Part shown: positions 12,529-25,300 of the stretch, piece by piece
Numbering within the stretch: position 1 is the stretch's first letter
Layout: each line of letters starts with the position of its first letter
Source: Lolium rigidum
Lineage: Eukaryota > Streptophyta > Magnoliopsida > Poales > Poaceae
Assembly (NCBI RefSeq): GCF_022539505.1
Contig: NC_061514.1
Coordinates: 343,216,644-343,280,643, forward strand
Length of the DNA: 64,000 bases
Reading direction: 5' to 3'
Position numbers and translations under genes: made by a program
The notes under the pieces: generated by a model
Database searches by the model: none
Told to the model about the DNA's origin: nothing
The model's input: only the letters and a program-made list of their open reading frames with translations

Positions 12529-13149
12529 CACAATGAGGAGAAGACAACCATCTAGCTACTGCTATGGACCCATAGTCCAGGGGTGAACTACTCACTCATC
12601 ACTCCGGAGGCGACCATGGCGGTGTAGAGTCCTCCGGGAGATGAATCCCCTCTCCGGCAGGGTGCCGGAGGAGATCTCCCAGAATCCCCCGAGATGGGAT
12701 CGGCGGCGGCGGCGTCTCAGTAAGGTTTTCCGTATCGTGGTTTTTCGCATCAGGGGTTTCGCGACGAAGGCTTTAAGTAGGCGGAAGGGCGACGTGGGGG
12801 GCCACACGGGGGCCCCACACCACAGGTCGGCGCGGCCAAGGGCTGGGCCATGCCGCCCTATGGTGGCAGCCCCTCGTGGCCCCACTTCGTATCCTTTTCG
12901 GTCTTCTGGAAGGTTCGTGGAAAATAGGACCCTGGGTCTTCGTTTCGTCCAATTCCGAGAATATTTCGTTACTAGGATTTCTGAAACCAAAAACAGCAGA
13001 AAACAGGAACTGGCACTTCGGCGTCTTGTTAATAGGTTAGTTCCAGAAAATGCACGAATATGACATAAAGTGTGCATAAAACATGTAGGTATCATCAATA
13101 ATATGGCATAGAACATAAGAAACTATCGATACGTCGGAGACGTATCAAG
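12529..13149 (-). repeat. 3' LTR remnant of the pol-less gypsy element
   Basis: Nearly identical to 19080-19699, the terminal 620 bp of the element's other LTR. It is cut at 12529 by the chromovirus; the remaining ~980 bp should lie left of the window. It ends GATACGTCGGAGACGTATCA. A purine-rich AAGCTTGGGGATGCT (minus strand, just inside 13150) is a likely polypurine tract. Confidence 0.9.
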
Positions 13150-15734
13150 CATCCCCAAGCTTAGTTACGCTCGTCCCGAGCGAGGTAAAACGATAACAAA
13201 GATAATTTCACGAAGTGATATGCCATCATAACCTTGATCATACTATTTGTAAACATATGTAGTGAATGCAGCGATCAAAACAATGGTAATGACACGAGTA
13301 AACAAGTGAATCATAAAGCAAAGACTTTTCATGAATAGTACTTTAAGACAAGTATTAATAAGTCTTGCATAAGAGTTAACTCATAAAGAAATAAATCAAA
13401 GTAAAGGCATTGAAACAACACAAAGGAAGATTAAGTTTCAGCGGTTGCTTTCAACTTGTAACATGTATATCTCATGGATAATAGTCAACATAGAGTAATA
13501 TAACAAGTACAATATGCAAGTATGTAGGAATCAATGCACGGTTCACACAAGTGTTTGCTTCTTGAGGTGGAGAGAGATAGGTGAACTGACTCAACATAAA
13601 AGTAAAAGAATGGTCCTTCAAAGAGCAAAGCATCGATTGCTATATTTGTGCTAGAGCTTTTATTTTGAAAACATGAAACAATTTTGTCAACGGTAGTAAT
13701 AAAGCATATGAGTTATGAAAATTATATCTTACAAGTTGAAAGCCTCATGCATAGTATACTAATAGTGCCCGCACCTTGTCCTAATTAGCTTGGACTACCG
13801 GATCTTTGCAATGCACATGTTTTAACCAAGTGTCACAATGGGGTACCTCCATGCCTCCTGTACAAAGGTCTAAGGAGAAAGCTCGCATTTTGGATTTCTC
13901 GCTTTTGATTATTCTCAACTTAGACATCCATAACGGGACAACATGGACAACGAGATAATGGACTCCTCTTTAATGCATAAGCATGTGGCAACAATTATTA
14001 TTCTCATATGAGATTGAGGATATATGTCCAAAGCTGAAACTTCCACCATGATTCATGGCTTTAGTTAGCGGCCCAATGTTCTTCTCTAACAATATGCATG
14101 CTCCAACCATAAAGGTGGTAGATCTCTCTTACTTCGGACAAGACGGACATGCATAGCAACTCACATGATATTCAACAAAGAATAGTTGATGGCGTCCCCG
14201 AAACATGGTTATCGCACAACAAGCAACTTAATAAGAGATAAAGTGCATAAGTACATATTCAATACCACAATAGTTTTTAAGCTATTTGTCCCATGAGCTA
14301 TATATTGCAAAGGTGAATGATGGAATTTTAAAGGTAGCACTCAAGCAATTTACTTTGGAATGGCGGATAAATACCATGTAGTAGGTAGGTATGGTGGACA
14401 CAAATGGCATAGTGGTTGGCTCAAGTATTTGGGATGCATCAGAAGTATTCCCTCTCGATACAAGGTTTAGGCTAGCAAGGTTATTTGAAACAAACACAAG
14501 GATGAACGGTACAGCAAAACTCACATAAAAGACATATGGTAAACATTATAAGACTCCATACCGTCTTCCTTGTTGTTCAAAACTCAATACTAGATGTTAT
14601 CTAGACTCTAGAGAAACCAAATATGCAAACCAAATTAGCAAGCTCTAAGTATTTCTTCATTAATGGGTGCAAAGTATATGATGAAAGAGCTTAAACATGA
14701 GCACAACAATTGCCAAGTATCAAATTATCCAAGACATTTTAGAGTTACTACATGTAGCATTTTCCAATTCCAACCATATAACAATTTAACGAAGAAGAAA
14801 CTTCGCCATGAATACTATGAGTAGAGCCTAAGGACATATTTGTCCATATGCTACAGCGGAGCGTGTCTATCTCCCATAAAGTGAATGCTAGGATCCATTT
14901 TATTCAAACAAAACAAAAACAAAAACAAACCGACGCTCCAAGCAAAGTACATAAGATGTGACGGAATAAAAATATAGTTTCGGGGGAGGAACCCGATAAT
15001 GTTGTCGATGAAGAAGGGGATGCCTTGGGCATCACCAAGCTTAGACGCTTGAGTCTTCTTATAATATGCAGGGGTGAACCACGGGGCATCCCCAAGCTTA
15101 GAGCTTTCACTCTCCTTGATCATATTGCATTATACTCCTCTCTTGATCCTTGAAAACTTCCTCCACACCAAACTCGGAACAACTCATTAGAGGGTTAGTG
15201 CATAATAAAAATTCACATGTTCAGAGGTGACACAATCATTCTTAACACTTCTGGACATTGCATAAAGCTACTGGATATTAATGGATCAAAGAAATTCATC
15301 CAACATAGCAAAAGAGGCAATGCGAAATAAAAGACAGAATCTGTCAAAACAGGACAGTCCGTAAAGATGGATTTTATTAGGCCACCAGACTTGCTCAAAC
15401 GAAAATGCTCAAATTGAATGAAAGTTGCGTACATATCTGAGGATCATGCTCGTAAATTGGCTTAATTTTCTGAGCTACCTACGGGGAGATAGACCCAGAT
15501 TCGTGACAGCAAAGAAATCTGGAACTGCGCAGTAATCCAAATCTAGTACTTACTTTTCTATCAAAGACTTTACTTGGCACAACAAAACTCAAAACTAAGA
15601 TAAGGAGAGATTGCTACAGTAGTAAACAACTTCCAAGACACAAATATAAAACAAAAATACTGTAGTAAAAACATGGGTTGTCTCCCATAAGCGCTTTTCT
15701 TTAACGCCTTTCAGCTAGGCGCAGAAAGTGTATC
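13150..15734 (-). other. Non-coding internal region of the pol-less gypsy element
   Basis: About 2.6 kb of AT-rich sequence without a credible long ORF on either strand. No reverse transcriptase, RNase H or integrase motif is visible. It includes two near-repeats of a phrase with CCCCAAGCTTAG (around 13150, 15040 and 15090), which echo the polypurine-tract neighbourhood. Confidence 0.6.
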
Positions 15735-17948
15735 TCAAGTAACATCAAGAGACGAAGCATCAACATCATAATTTGTTCTAATAATAGAATCATAAGGTAA
15801 CTTCATTCTCTTTCTAGGGAAGTGTTCCATACCTTTCTTGAGAGGAAATTGATATTTAATATTACCTTCCTTCATATCAATAGTAGCACTAACGGTTCGA
15901 AGAAAAGGTCTTCCCAATATAATGGGGCAAGATGCATTGCATTCAATATCCAAGACAACAAAATCAACGGGGACAAGGTTATTGTTAACCATAATATGAA
16001 CATTATCAACTCTCCCCAAAGGTTTCTTTTTAGCATTATCGGCGAGATTAACATCCAGATAACAATTTTTCAACGGTGGCAAGTCAAGCATATCATAGAC
16101 TTTTTTAGGCATAACGAAATACTTGCACCAAGATCACATAAAGCATTACAATCAAAATCTTTGACTCTCATTTTAATGATGGGCTCCCAACCATCCTCTA
16201 GCTTTCTAGGAATAGAAGTTTCAAGTTTTAGTTTCTCTTCTCTAGCTTTTATGAGAGCATTTGTAATATGTTTTGTGAAAGCCAAGTTTACAGCGCTAGC
16301 ATTGGGACTCTTAGCAAGTTTTTGTAAGAACTTTATAACTTCAGATATGTGGCATTCATCAAAATCTAAATCATTACAATCTAAAGCAATGGGATTATCA
16401 TCCCCAAGGTTGGAAAAAATTTCAGCAGTTTTATCACGAGCGGTTTCAGCGGTTTTAGCGGTTTCGGGTAATTTTGCGCGCTTTGCACTAGGAGTAGAAG
16501 CATTGCCAACACCAATTATTTTACCATTAATAGTAGGAGGTGCAGCAACATGTGAAGAATTAGCATTGCTAGTGGTGGTAATAGTCCAAACTTTAGCTAC
16601 ATTTTTCTCTTTAGCTAGTTTTTCATTTTCTTCTCTATCCCACCTAGCACGCAGTTCAGCCATTAATCTTATATTCTCATTAATTCTAACTTGGATGGCA
16701 TTTGCTGTAGTAACAATTTTATTTTCAATATCCTCAGGTTTAGCAGCCATTTTATTAATTAAAGAAGATTGTGACGCAGACATGTATGAGATTCGGGTTT
16801 CAGCATTTGCAAGTTTAGTTTGCAACCCAGAAATCTCCTTGTTCAGATTTTCAAGTTGATTTCCTATATAATTCAACAAGGTAGATTGCTCATTCATAGT
16901 TTTAGTAAACAATTTATTTTGCTCATATTGTGATTGCATAAAGCTCTTGGTGGATCTTTCAATTTCTAACATCTTTTCCTCATTAGGCGAAACACATCTA
17001 CCATAAGAGTTATTATTAGCAGGATTTGGCCTAGAATTTTGAGCAACCAATGAAGCTAACGGAACATTATTAGGATCAACATTATTCCTACCATTAACAA
17101 GCATAGACATAATAGCATCAATCTTACCACTCAAGGAAGGGGATTCTTCAACAGAATTTACCTTCTTACCTTGTGGAGCTCTTTCCGTGTGCCATTCAGA
17201 AGTAATTAACCATCATATTATCAAGAAGCTTTGTTGCTTCACCAAGAGTGATGGACATAAAGGTACCTCCAGCAGCTGAATCCAATAAATTCCGCGAAGA
17301 AAAATTTAGTCCTGCATAGAAGGTTTGGATGATCATCCAAGTAGTCGATCCATGGGTTGGGCAATTTTTAACCGAGAGATTTCATTCTTTCCCAAGCTTG
17401 AGCAACATGTTCATTATCCAATTGTTTAAAATTCATTATGCTACTCCTCAAAGATATAATTTTAGCAGGGGGATAATATCTACCAATAAAAGCATCCTTG
17501 CATTTAGTCCAGGAATCAATACTATTCTTAGGCGGAGATAGCAACCAATCTTTAGCTCTTCCTCTTAATGAGAAAGGAAACAATTTTAATTTTATAATGT
17601 CACCATCTACATCTTTATACTTTTGCATTTCACATAGTTCAACAAAATTATTGAGATGGGCAGCAGCATCATCGGAACTAACACCGAGAAAATTGCTCTC
17701 GCATAACAAGATTCAGTAAAGCGAGGTTTAATTTCAAAGAATTCTGCTGTAGTAGCGAGGTGGAGCAATAGGTGTGCATAAGAAATCATTATTATTTGTG
17801 CTAGTGAAGTCACACAACTTAGTATTTTCAGGGTTGGCCATTTTAGCAATAGTAAATAAAGCAAACTAGATAAAGTAAATGCAAGTAAACTAATTTTTTT
17901 GTGTTTTTGATATAGCAAACAAGATAGTAAATAAAGTAAAACTAGCAA
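15735..17948 (-). pseudogene. Gag and aspartic protease of the pol-less gypsy element, frameshifted
   Basis: Three overlapping minus-strand pieces make up the degraded gene. 17368-17709 is the retrotransposon Gag core (SLRGRAKDWLLSPP, then CKDAFIGRYYPP). 16070-17134 (354 residues) is the variable Gag C-terminus with a likely coiled coil (LLNYIGNQLENLNKEISGLQ) ending in the protease start DLGASISL. 15735-16112 continues the protease in another frame (CPIILGRPFLRT, the second conserved strand). The DLGAS motif replaces the commoner DSGA/DTGA; the catalytic Asp is kept. Frameshifts near 17135-17370 and near 16090 disrupt it. The ORF ends without moving into a reverse transcriptase. Confidence 0.82.
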
Positions 17949-18067
17949 CTAATTTTTTTGTGTTTTGATATAAGTGCAGCAAACAAAGTAGTAAATAAAA
18001 TAAAGCAAGACAAAAACAAAGTAAAGAGATTGAGAAGTGGAGACTCCCCTTGCGGCGTGTCTTGATC

Positions 18068-18085
18068 TCCCCGGCAACGGCGCCG
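18068..18085 (-). other. Primer binding site, tRNA-Asp type
   Basis: The minus strand reads GGCGCCGTTGCCGGGGA, matching 17 of 18 bases of the plant tRNA-Asp primer site (first base C instead of T). It lies ten bases after the LTR end CGCATCA. Confidence 0.85.
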
Positions 18086-18095
18086 GAAATTTGCT

Positions 18096-19699
18096 TGATG
18101 CGTGTAATTGACACGTCCGTTGGGAACCCCAAGAGGAAGGTGTGATGCGCACAGCGGCAAGTTTCCCTCGGTTAGAAACCAAGGTTTAATCGAACCGAGT
18201 AGGAGTCAAGAAGCACGTTGAAGGTTGATGGCGGCGGGATGTAGTGCGGCGCAACACCGGAGATTCCGGCGCCAACGTGGAACCTGCACAACACAACCAA
18301 AGTACTTTGCCCCAACGAAACGAGTGAGGTTGTCAATCTCACCGAGCTTGCTGTAACAAAGGGTTAACCGTATTGTGTGGAAGATGATTGTTTGCGAGAG
18401 AAAATAGTAAAACAAGTATTGCGGCAGATTTGTATTTCGGTATAAAAGAATGGACCGGGGTCCACGAGTTCACTAGAGGTGTCTCTCCCATAAGATAAAA
18501 GCATGTTGGGTGAACAAATTACGGTCGGGCAATTGACAAATAGAGAGGGCATAACAATGCACATACATGACATGATAAGTATAGTGAGATTTAATTGGGC
18601 ATTACGACAAAGTACATAGACCGCCATCCAGCTGCATCTATGCCTAAAAAGTCCACCTTCGAGGTTATCGTCCGAACCCCTTCCGGTATTAAGTTGCAAA
18701 GCAACGAGACAATTGCATTAAGTATGGTGCGTAATGTAATCAACAACTACATCCTCGGACATAGCGCCAATGTTTTATCCCTAGTGGCAACGAGCACAAC
18801 ACAACCTTAGAACTTTCTGTCACTTGTCCCGGGTGTCAATGCGGGCATGAACCCACTATCGAGCATAAATACTCCCTCTTGGAGTTAAAAGCAAAAACTT
18901 GGCCGAGCCTCTACTAGTAACGGAGAGCATGCAAGATCATAAACAACACATATGTAATAACTTGATAATTAACATAACATGGTATTCTCTATCCATCGGA
19001 TCCCGACAAACACAACATAGAGTATTACGGATAGATGATCTTGATCATGTTAGGCAGCTCACAAGATCCAACAATGAAGCACAATGAGGAGAAGACAACC
19101 ATCTAGCTACTTGCTATGGACCCATAGTCCGGGGGTGAACTACTCACTCATCACTCCGGAGGCGACCATGGCGGTGTAGAGTCCTCCGGGAGATGAATCC
19201 CCTCTCCGGCGAGGGTGCCGGAGGAGATCTCCAGAATCCCCCGAGATGGGATCGGCGGCGGCGGCGTCTCGGTGGGTTTTCCGTATCGTGGTTTTTCGCA
19301 TCGGGGGTTTCGCGACGGAGGCTTTAAGTAGGCGGAAGGGCGACGTCGGGGGCCACACGGGGGCCCACACCACAGGGCGGCGCGGCCAAGCGCTGGGCCG
19401 CGCCGCCCTGTGGTGGTAGCCACCTCGTGGCCCCACTTCGTATGCTCTTCGGTCTTGTGGAAGGTTCGTGGAAAAATAGGACCCCGGGTCTTCGTTTCGT
19501 CCAATTCGAGAATATTTCGTTACTAGGATTTACGAAACCAAAAACAGCGAGAAAACGAGAGCGGCACTTCGGCATCTTGTTAATAGGTTAGTTCCGAGAA
19601 AATGCACGAATATGACATAAAGTGTGCATAAAACATGTAGGTATCATCAATAATATGGCATAGAACATAAGAAATTATCGATACGTCGGAGGCGTATCA
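18096..19699 (-). repeat. 5' LTR of the pol-less gypsy element (about 1604 bp)
   Basis: Bounded by TGATGCG on the left and CGTATCA on the right (short inverted termini TGATRCG). The primer site lies just left of it and a foreign gypsy pol reading frame begins immediately right of it at 19700. Positions 19080-19699 match the remnant 12529-13149. Confidence 0.88.
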
Positions 19700-20838
19700 T
19701 CGTCCCGAACAAATTTGTTTGTTTTCTTCAACGACTTGTACAAAGGTAACGCCTTCTCGCCAAGACGGCTAACAAACCTACGATTGCTGCAACGCAACCC
19801 GTTGAGTCGTTGCACATCTTTGAGACAAGTTGGCCTTTTGATGCACAGGATTGCCTTGATTTTTCCGGGTTAACCTCAATGCCTGCGTGAGAGACGATGA
19901 AGCGAAGGAGTTTTCAGGTGGCACGCCAAAGAAGCACTTCGCGCGGATTCAACATCATCTTGTCTTGAGGGAGATTCTCAAAGGTTTACGTGAGGTCGTC
20001 GATCAAGTCGGATCCGTTCCGGGTCATGACCGTGATGTCGTCGACGTAAGCGTGCACGTTCCGGCCAATTTGGTCCTTCAAGCACCGCTGCATCGTACGT
20101 TGGTAGGTGGCACATGCATTTTTCAAACCAAAGGGCATGGTGACGTAGCAGTAAGTGCCAAAGGGGGTGATGAACGAGGTCGCCTTTTGGTCGGACTTCT
20201 TCATCCGGATCCGATGATACCGGAATATGCGTCAAGAAAACACGAAGTTCCGCCCTGCCGTCGAATCAATGACTTGGTCAATGCGCGGCAAAGGGAACGG
20301 ATCCTTCGGACAATGCTTGTTCAAGCCGGAGTAATCGATGCACATTCTTAGTATTTCAGTGTTCTTTTTGGGTACAAGGATGGGGTTTGCGACCCAATCA
20401 GTATGGATAACTTCTACTACAAAACCTGCCTCTAGTAACTTAGCTAGTTCCATTCCTATGGCGCGGCGCTTCTTATCTCCAAAGCTTCGCATAGCTTGCT
20501 TCATTGGTTTAGCCCCGGATTTATGTTGAGGTAGTGCTCGGCGAGTTCCCTAGGTACTCCGGACATGTCAGAAGGTTGCCATGCGAAGATATCCATGTTA
20601 GCACGGAGGAACTCGACGAGTGCGTCTTCCTATTTGGGGTCCATTGTGGCTCCGACTGAAACTTGCTTAGAGTTGTCGCCTACAATGAGGTCGTGCTTCT
20701 TGGTTTCTATCGCAGCCTTGAACGAGGTCTTCTGTTCGGAGATCTTCTTCTTGGTGGTCTGCATCTCAGTCGGATCCACCGCGGCTTTGTAGCCCTGCAG
20801 CTCCTCTCCAGATATCACAGACTCTGTGAAGGCGGCTT
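19700..20838 (-). pseudogene. Fragment of an older gypsy pol gene (reverse transcriptase)
   Basis: Minus-strand reading gives, from right to left, a linker upstream of RT (KAAFTESVISGEELQGYKAA), then RT segments (NPILVPKKNTEILRMCIDYS; FITPFGTYCYVTMPFGLKNA; the active site YVDDI) and, close to 19700, sequence of the RNase H connection (NKFV). Frameshifts separate the pieces and the expected segment between 20204 and 20232 is damaged. The reading stops abruptly at 19700 where the pol-less element has inserted; the rest of the gene should lie on the far side of the nested block, left of the window. The right end abuts an LTR with no gag or protease in between, so an internal deletion is likely. 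Confidence 0.85.
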
Positions 20839-21380
20839 TGTCGAGGGTACTCCTCGCCAATGCCCTCCGATAGGGGCTTAGGGTTGACGGAATCCTGCAA
20901 GCTGACACGAGACATCGGTTCACAGACAAGCGGGGAGAGCGATTTACCGGAGTTCGGGGCCCTCGATGAGGTAAAACCCTTACGTCATGCTCATGCTGTT
21001 CTTGATTATGATGATAATGGGTTACAATGGGGTGCCGAATAGTTCGGCTGAGATCTCGTCGAGATGGTTATTGCTATGATGACCTAGCTTTAAGCTTTTA
21101 CGGCTAAGATTGCTATGATCGATTCTCGTCCCTCGGCAGCCCCTCTCCTGGCCTATATATAGGAGGCCGGGTCTCAAGGGTCCTAGCCGAGTACGACTAG
21201 GTTTACAGTAGTTTAGATCCAATCTTTCCTTGCTTGTTCGCTTCCTTGTTTTGCCCGTCAAGGAATCTTCTAGTGCGTCGACCTAGTGGCCCATCTCGCC
21301 TTCGGGTATCTTCATGGGCCTCCAATTTGTCAATACCAGATAAGGCAATACTGGTTACCCGAAGGGTAATGCCCACGTCA
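20839..21380 (-). repeat. LTR of an old gypsy element (about 542 bp)
   Basis: On the minus strand it begins TGACGTGGGCATTACCC and ends CCCTCGACA. A purine-rich tract (ACTCGGGGGCTAC, minus strand) sits directly before its start at 21381-21393, which is the mark of a 3' LTR. Yet a pol fragment follows its end directly, as after a 5' LTR. A TATATATAGG stretch near 21155 (read CCTATATATA on the minus strand) is a plausible core promoter. Boundaries rest on TG/CA ends and are inferred. Confidence 0.65.
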
Positions 21381-22342
21381 GTAGCCCCCGAGTGTCTAGC
21401 CGAAGGTAATTCGGGTAGAGACTAATGCATGTTTTTTCTCGACATTCTTCTTCTTCATTGCTCTTGTTCATCTTGATTATGCTTCATCTTCTTTTTATCG
21501 GGTGCGCGTCGGCGCCTCAGTAGGAGTAGCCCCGAGTCTAGGTACGGACGCTTGCAATCCGTGCGTAGGACTCAAGTTGTACTACTCGAATATTTTCCTC
21601 TCGCCAAGTTTTCACAAGTCTTCATAGATCATCTGATATATTTTCTTCACGCAAAGGATAATGAGCAACGTGCCCAACTTTTGTTGGTTAACCGCCGATG
21701 GCAAAACAACGTTACTCTACACGTAATCAAGTCCTCGGGCATGATCCTGGAATGCAAAAAACTTCCAACGGGTGTGCATCACGTCCTCCCGATGGGAGTA
21801 GTTAACGAAGTGTGCAAAATTCCTTTCAAACTTTTACCCTTTCGACTGTTTGTTCTCGTCGAATCTTCTTTATCGGGTGCGTCGGCGCTCCCGATGGGAG
21901 TAGCCCCGAGTCCGAGTTCGGATGCTCGCAATCCGTGCGTGGACTCAAATCCTTCATCCGATGACTTTCTATGTTTCCTTCGAATGCTTCTAAATTATGA
22001 CGTCATTGCCGACGTGTAGCTCGCTGCGAGCTGATTTGACGGGTCCATCATGACGAGCTAGCCCTAGCCCTGCTCAATCAGTGTTTTAGGGATTGACCAC
22101 TATACGCGTAATGACCGAGGTGGCTCCTCGATTTTCGCGCAATCGTGGGCGTAGTGGGCCGTCAGTTCCTTCCCTTCCTTAAGCGCCACGTGCTTACTTT
22201 AACTTCTCCTTAAAATCTCCAAAGGGCAAAAAATTCTCAATCTTCTCCACGGTTCCCGCAACATCTCCTCATTCTCCCCCTTCTTCCTTCTTTCGCCATT
22301 GTTGCGCCGCCGCTACAGTTTCAATCTTCATCGGATCTCGCG

Positions 22343-25300
22343 ATGGTGAAGAAGAAGAATACCGCCGCCTGTTGCTAGCTCCACCCGGCGGAGGTGCCGC
22401 TACCAAGTCCTCCTCTTCTCTTCGCGAAGGAGCGCTCCGACGCCCCTCCCAGCTCCGGCGGCTGCCGACGCGCCGTCGGGCTCGATGGTCAAACCCGGGG
22501 ACCAGGTAGCTTCAACCGTCACCAAGCGTGACGAAAAGAGGTCCCGAAGCTTAGGATTGATATCCTCCGACGCGGGAGATGTGATCCTTCCGGTGCGATC
22601 TCTCGGCTCGATCCTCCTGCTGGATTTTCCGTGATGTTCTTATCTTTTCTTCATCGAGGCCTTTCGCTCCCCACTCATGGATTCCTCCTCCATCTCTTGC
22701 GGACGTATGAAATCCAATTATGGCAACTTACCCCCAACTCAATCCTCCATGTTGCTTGTGTTCATCACCCTTTGCGAGGCGTTTTTGGGTATTGAACCTC
22801 ATTTCGGGCTGTGGAAGAAGATCTTCTATGTAAAAAGATACGGCAGTAGTAATGGGTACTTTGTCACTGGGAGGAGTAGGTTTTGTTGCTCGCTCGGAAG
22901 TTAATTACTTTAATTTCCCAATGAGAGAGTCCGTGCAAGGATGGAGGTTGAAATGGTTTTACGTTAAAGATTCCTCGTCACTCGAATGTCGACTCCCCTG
23001 CTATGCCGACGTTACGCAAGCCAAGCCCAAGGACTCTTGGAAGAACATCCTCTCAGCCGACGAAAGGGCCTCGACCGAAGAATTATTTGCCGGATTCCTT
23101 CGAATCAAAGAGGCCGACGGCCAAACTATGATTGGTACGGAGGTGGCAGCAGGTTTTCTGAAGCGCCCAATCCAGCCGGTCATGGCCGCAGTTCACCCGA
23201 TGTGGTTGTACTCAGGTCCAAAGGATGAGACCAGGATTAATGCTTGCCGATCTATCGAAAAAGAGTTGCTTGATGAAGTTCGTCGTCTTACTTCCTTCAA
23301 CCAGGAAGATTCGATTCCGCTGATCTCTTCTTATGCTCCCCTTGACGTTGATCATCCACCATCAGGGGTATTTTCCTTTCTTCACATCTCTATTATAGCT
23401 CCTTGCTTAGCCGACATGATTACCTTTGTTCTTACTTGTCATTTTTCTTTGCCAGATCCCTATGGCTTACGAAAATACACGTGATTCACCGGATGATACT
23501 TCGAGGGGAGAGGCTCCTCAATCCCAGTAGATTTGCACACCACCGATCAAACGGGTTTAGAGGATGAATATAATGGTCCGATGAATCTTGAAGTTGCCCA
23601 CGCTGATCTTCCCTCCTCGGCCGATAACACTTGTATCGCATATGGATCGGTACGTAACGTCGACAACGATCGTGATACTTTTGTTGATGCGAGCTGCGGA
23701 TGGGGCCGGAGCTTCTCCTGCGAAGAGATCAGCCGGCGGCTTTGCCGATGAAGATGATCTCTTCGACATGTAAGTAGTTCCCTTACGAAAGTTATCTTGT
23801 GCCTTTTTACCTTTCATACTCCTCGTTATAATCACGATCGACTCGTTTACTTTTGCGGTGACATGGGCTTTATCGAGCCTCCTCCTAAAAGGCCAAGTAC
23901 GATGCCGTTTCGCGGTCGTGGTGGCTTTCGAAGCTTTGGCTCCTAAGGCTGCCCCCATGGCTCAAGCATCGGCTGCGTCTTCCCTTTCCAAAGGGAAGAA
24001 TATTTCTCCACATCTTTGCTACTGCGGCTCCTTTTTACGTAAGTCCTCTTCGATCTTAATACAGATTTCTTGGAGCGTGCCTTGTTTAATTGTTTTTCTT
24101 TCTCTCTTAAGGACTGTGTGGCGTTATCTCTTCTCCGGAGGTTTTTGCCTCCCGATTCACTTCTCTAGAGGCTGACAAAGTTCGGCTGCAAGAGGAAGTC
24201 GAATCTTCCTCCTCAAAACTAGATGGCGCGATCAAGATAGCTGCCGCGGCTCGCCAAGAGATTGATTCTACGAAGGAGGAGCTGGCGGCCGAAAAGGAAG
24301 GCTGAAGGAGGAGGAAGCATCCAGGTGGTGGCTGAGGCTCGAGCAGCCGAAAAGGATGAAGTCCTTCGTCAATCTTCTTTGGCCTTGCTTGGTAATCTCT
24401 AACATACTTTTGTCGAGTGACGTTCTTATGGATTTAAAGTTTTTGTCAATGACTGAATTTTTCCCTTCCTTTCTATTGTAGAGCCACCAAACATTCATGT
24501 CGATGCCACTGGAAAGAGTTCCAAATAACTCCCCGGCGAATGCTCGTGTCAACGACTCTCGCTTCTCACCGAGCTTACTCAAGAGCTTCTTGTTAAGGGA
24601 AAGGTGCTGCGGCACGGATGCACTCGATGATCTTCCCCAAGATTAAGCAAGAGAAGACCCTGGGACAGCTAATCGATACCTTCGCGGTTGACACCAAAGA
24701 GGTCATCGATGTATTCAAGCGTACATCGCGCACTTTTGGTGCTCTTCTTGCCTTCCAGCTTATGATGGGTTACAGCTTTAAGGGTGACATCGAGGAAATG
24801 ACTAAGGGGCTTCCAAAAGGGCAAGACGGGCAGCTGATGTCTACGGGAGCTTCTATTCTTGTAGACAGTGTTGGGCCTCCAAGAGCAGAGGTTTGTAGAA
24901 CAGCAGCAAGTTTCCCTTAAGTGGATCACCCAAGGTTTATCGAACTCAGGGATGAAGAGGTCAAAGATATCCCTCTCGAGCAACCCTGCGATCACAATGC
25001 ACAAGAAGTCTCTTGTGTCCCCAACACACCTAATAGGTGCACTAGTTCGGCGAAGAGATAGTGAGATGCAAATAATATGGATGAGTATGAGTGGTAGTAG
25101 CAATCTGAATAAAATATGGCAGCGACTAAACATGCAACAAAACGATGAAACAAACGGAGATTCGATGCTTGGAAGCAAGGCCCGGGGATCCCGCTTTCAC
25201 TAGTGGACACTCTCAACAATGATCACATAATAGAACCACTCTACACCCTCTTGTTGGATGATGAACACCACTAGCGTGTGTAGGATTACACGAACCCTCA

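Larger units (their letters stand above)
12529..19699 (-). mobile_element. Ty3/gypsy element with gag and protease but no visible pol (non-autonomous)
   Basis: Reads on the minus strand. 5' LTR 18096-19699, tRNA-Asp-type primer site 18068-18085, internal region 13150-18095, 3' LTR remnant 12529-13149. LTR ends are TGATACG and CGCATCA. Gag and aspartic protease are recognisable; reverse transcriptase, RNase H and integrase are not. Long AT-rich non-coding DNA (13150-15734) fills the place of pol. The layout and termini resemble abundant Triticeae Athila-type families, but I cannot fix the family name by eye. The chromovirus at 1-12528 interrupts its 3' LTR. Confidence 0.88.

Noticed and set aside
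12592..13116. 174-codon minus-strand ORF
   Set aside because: It lies wholly inside an LTR, and the equivalent stretch in the other LTR (19151-19575) is broken into different short frames, so it is not a conserved gene.
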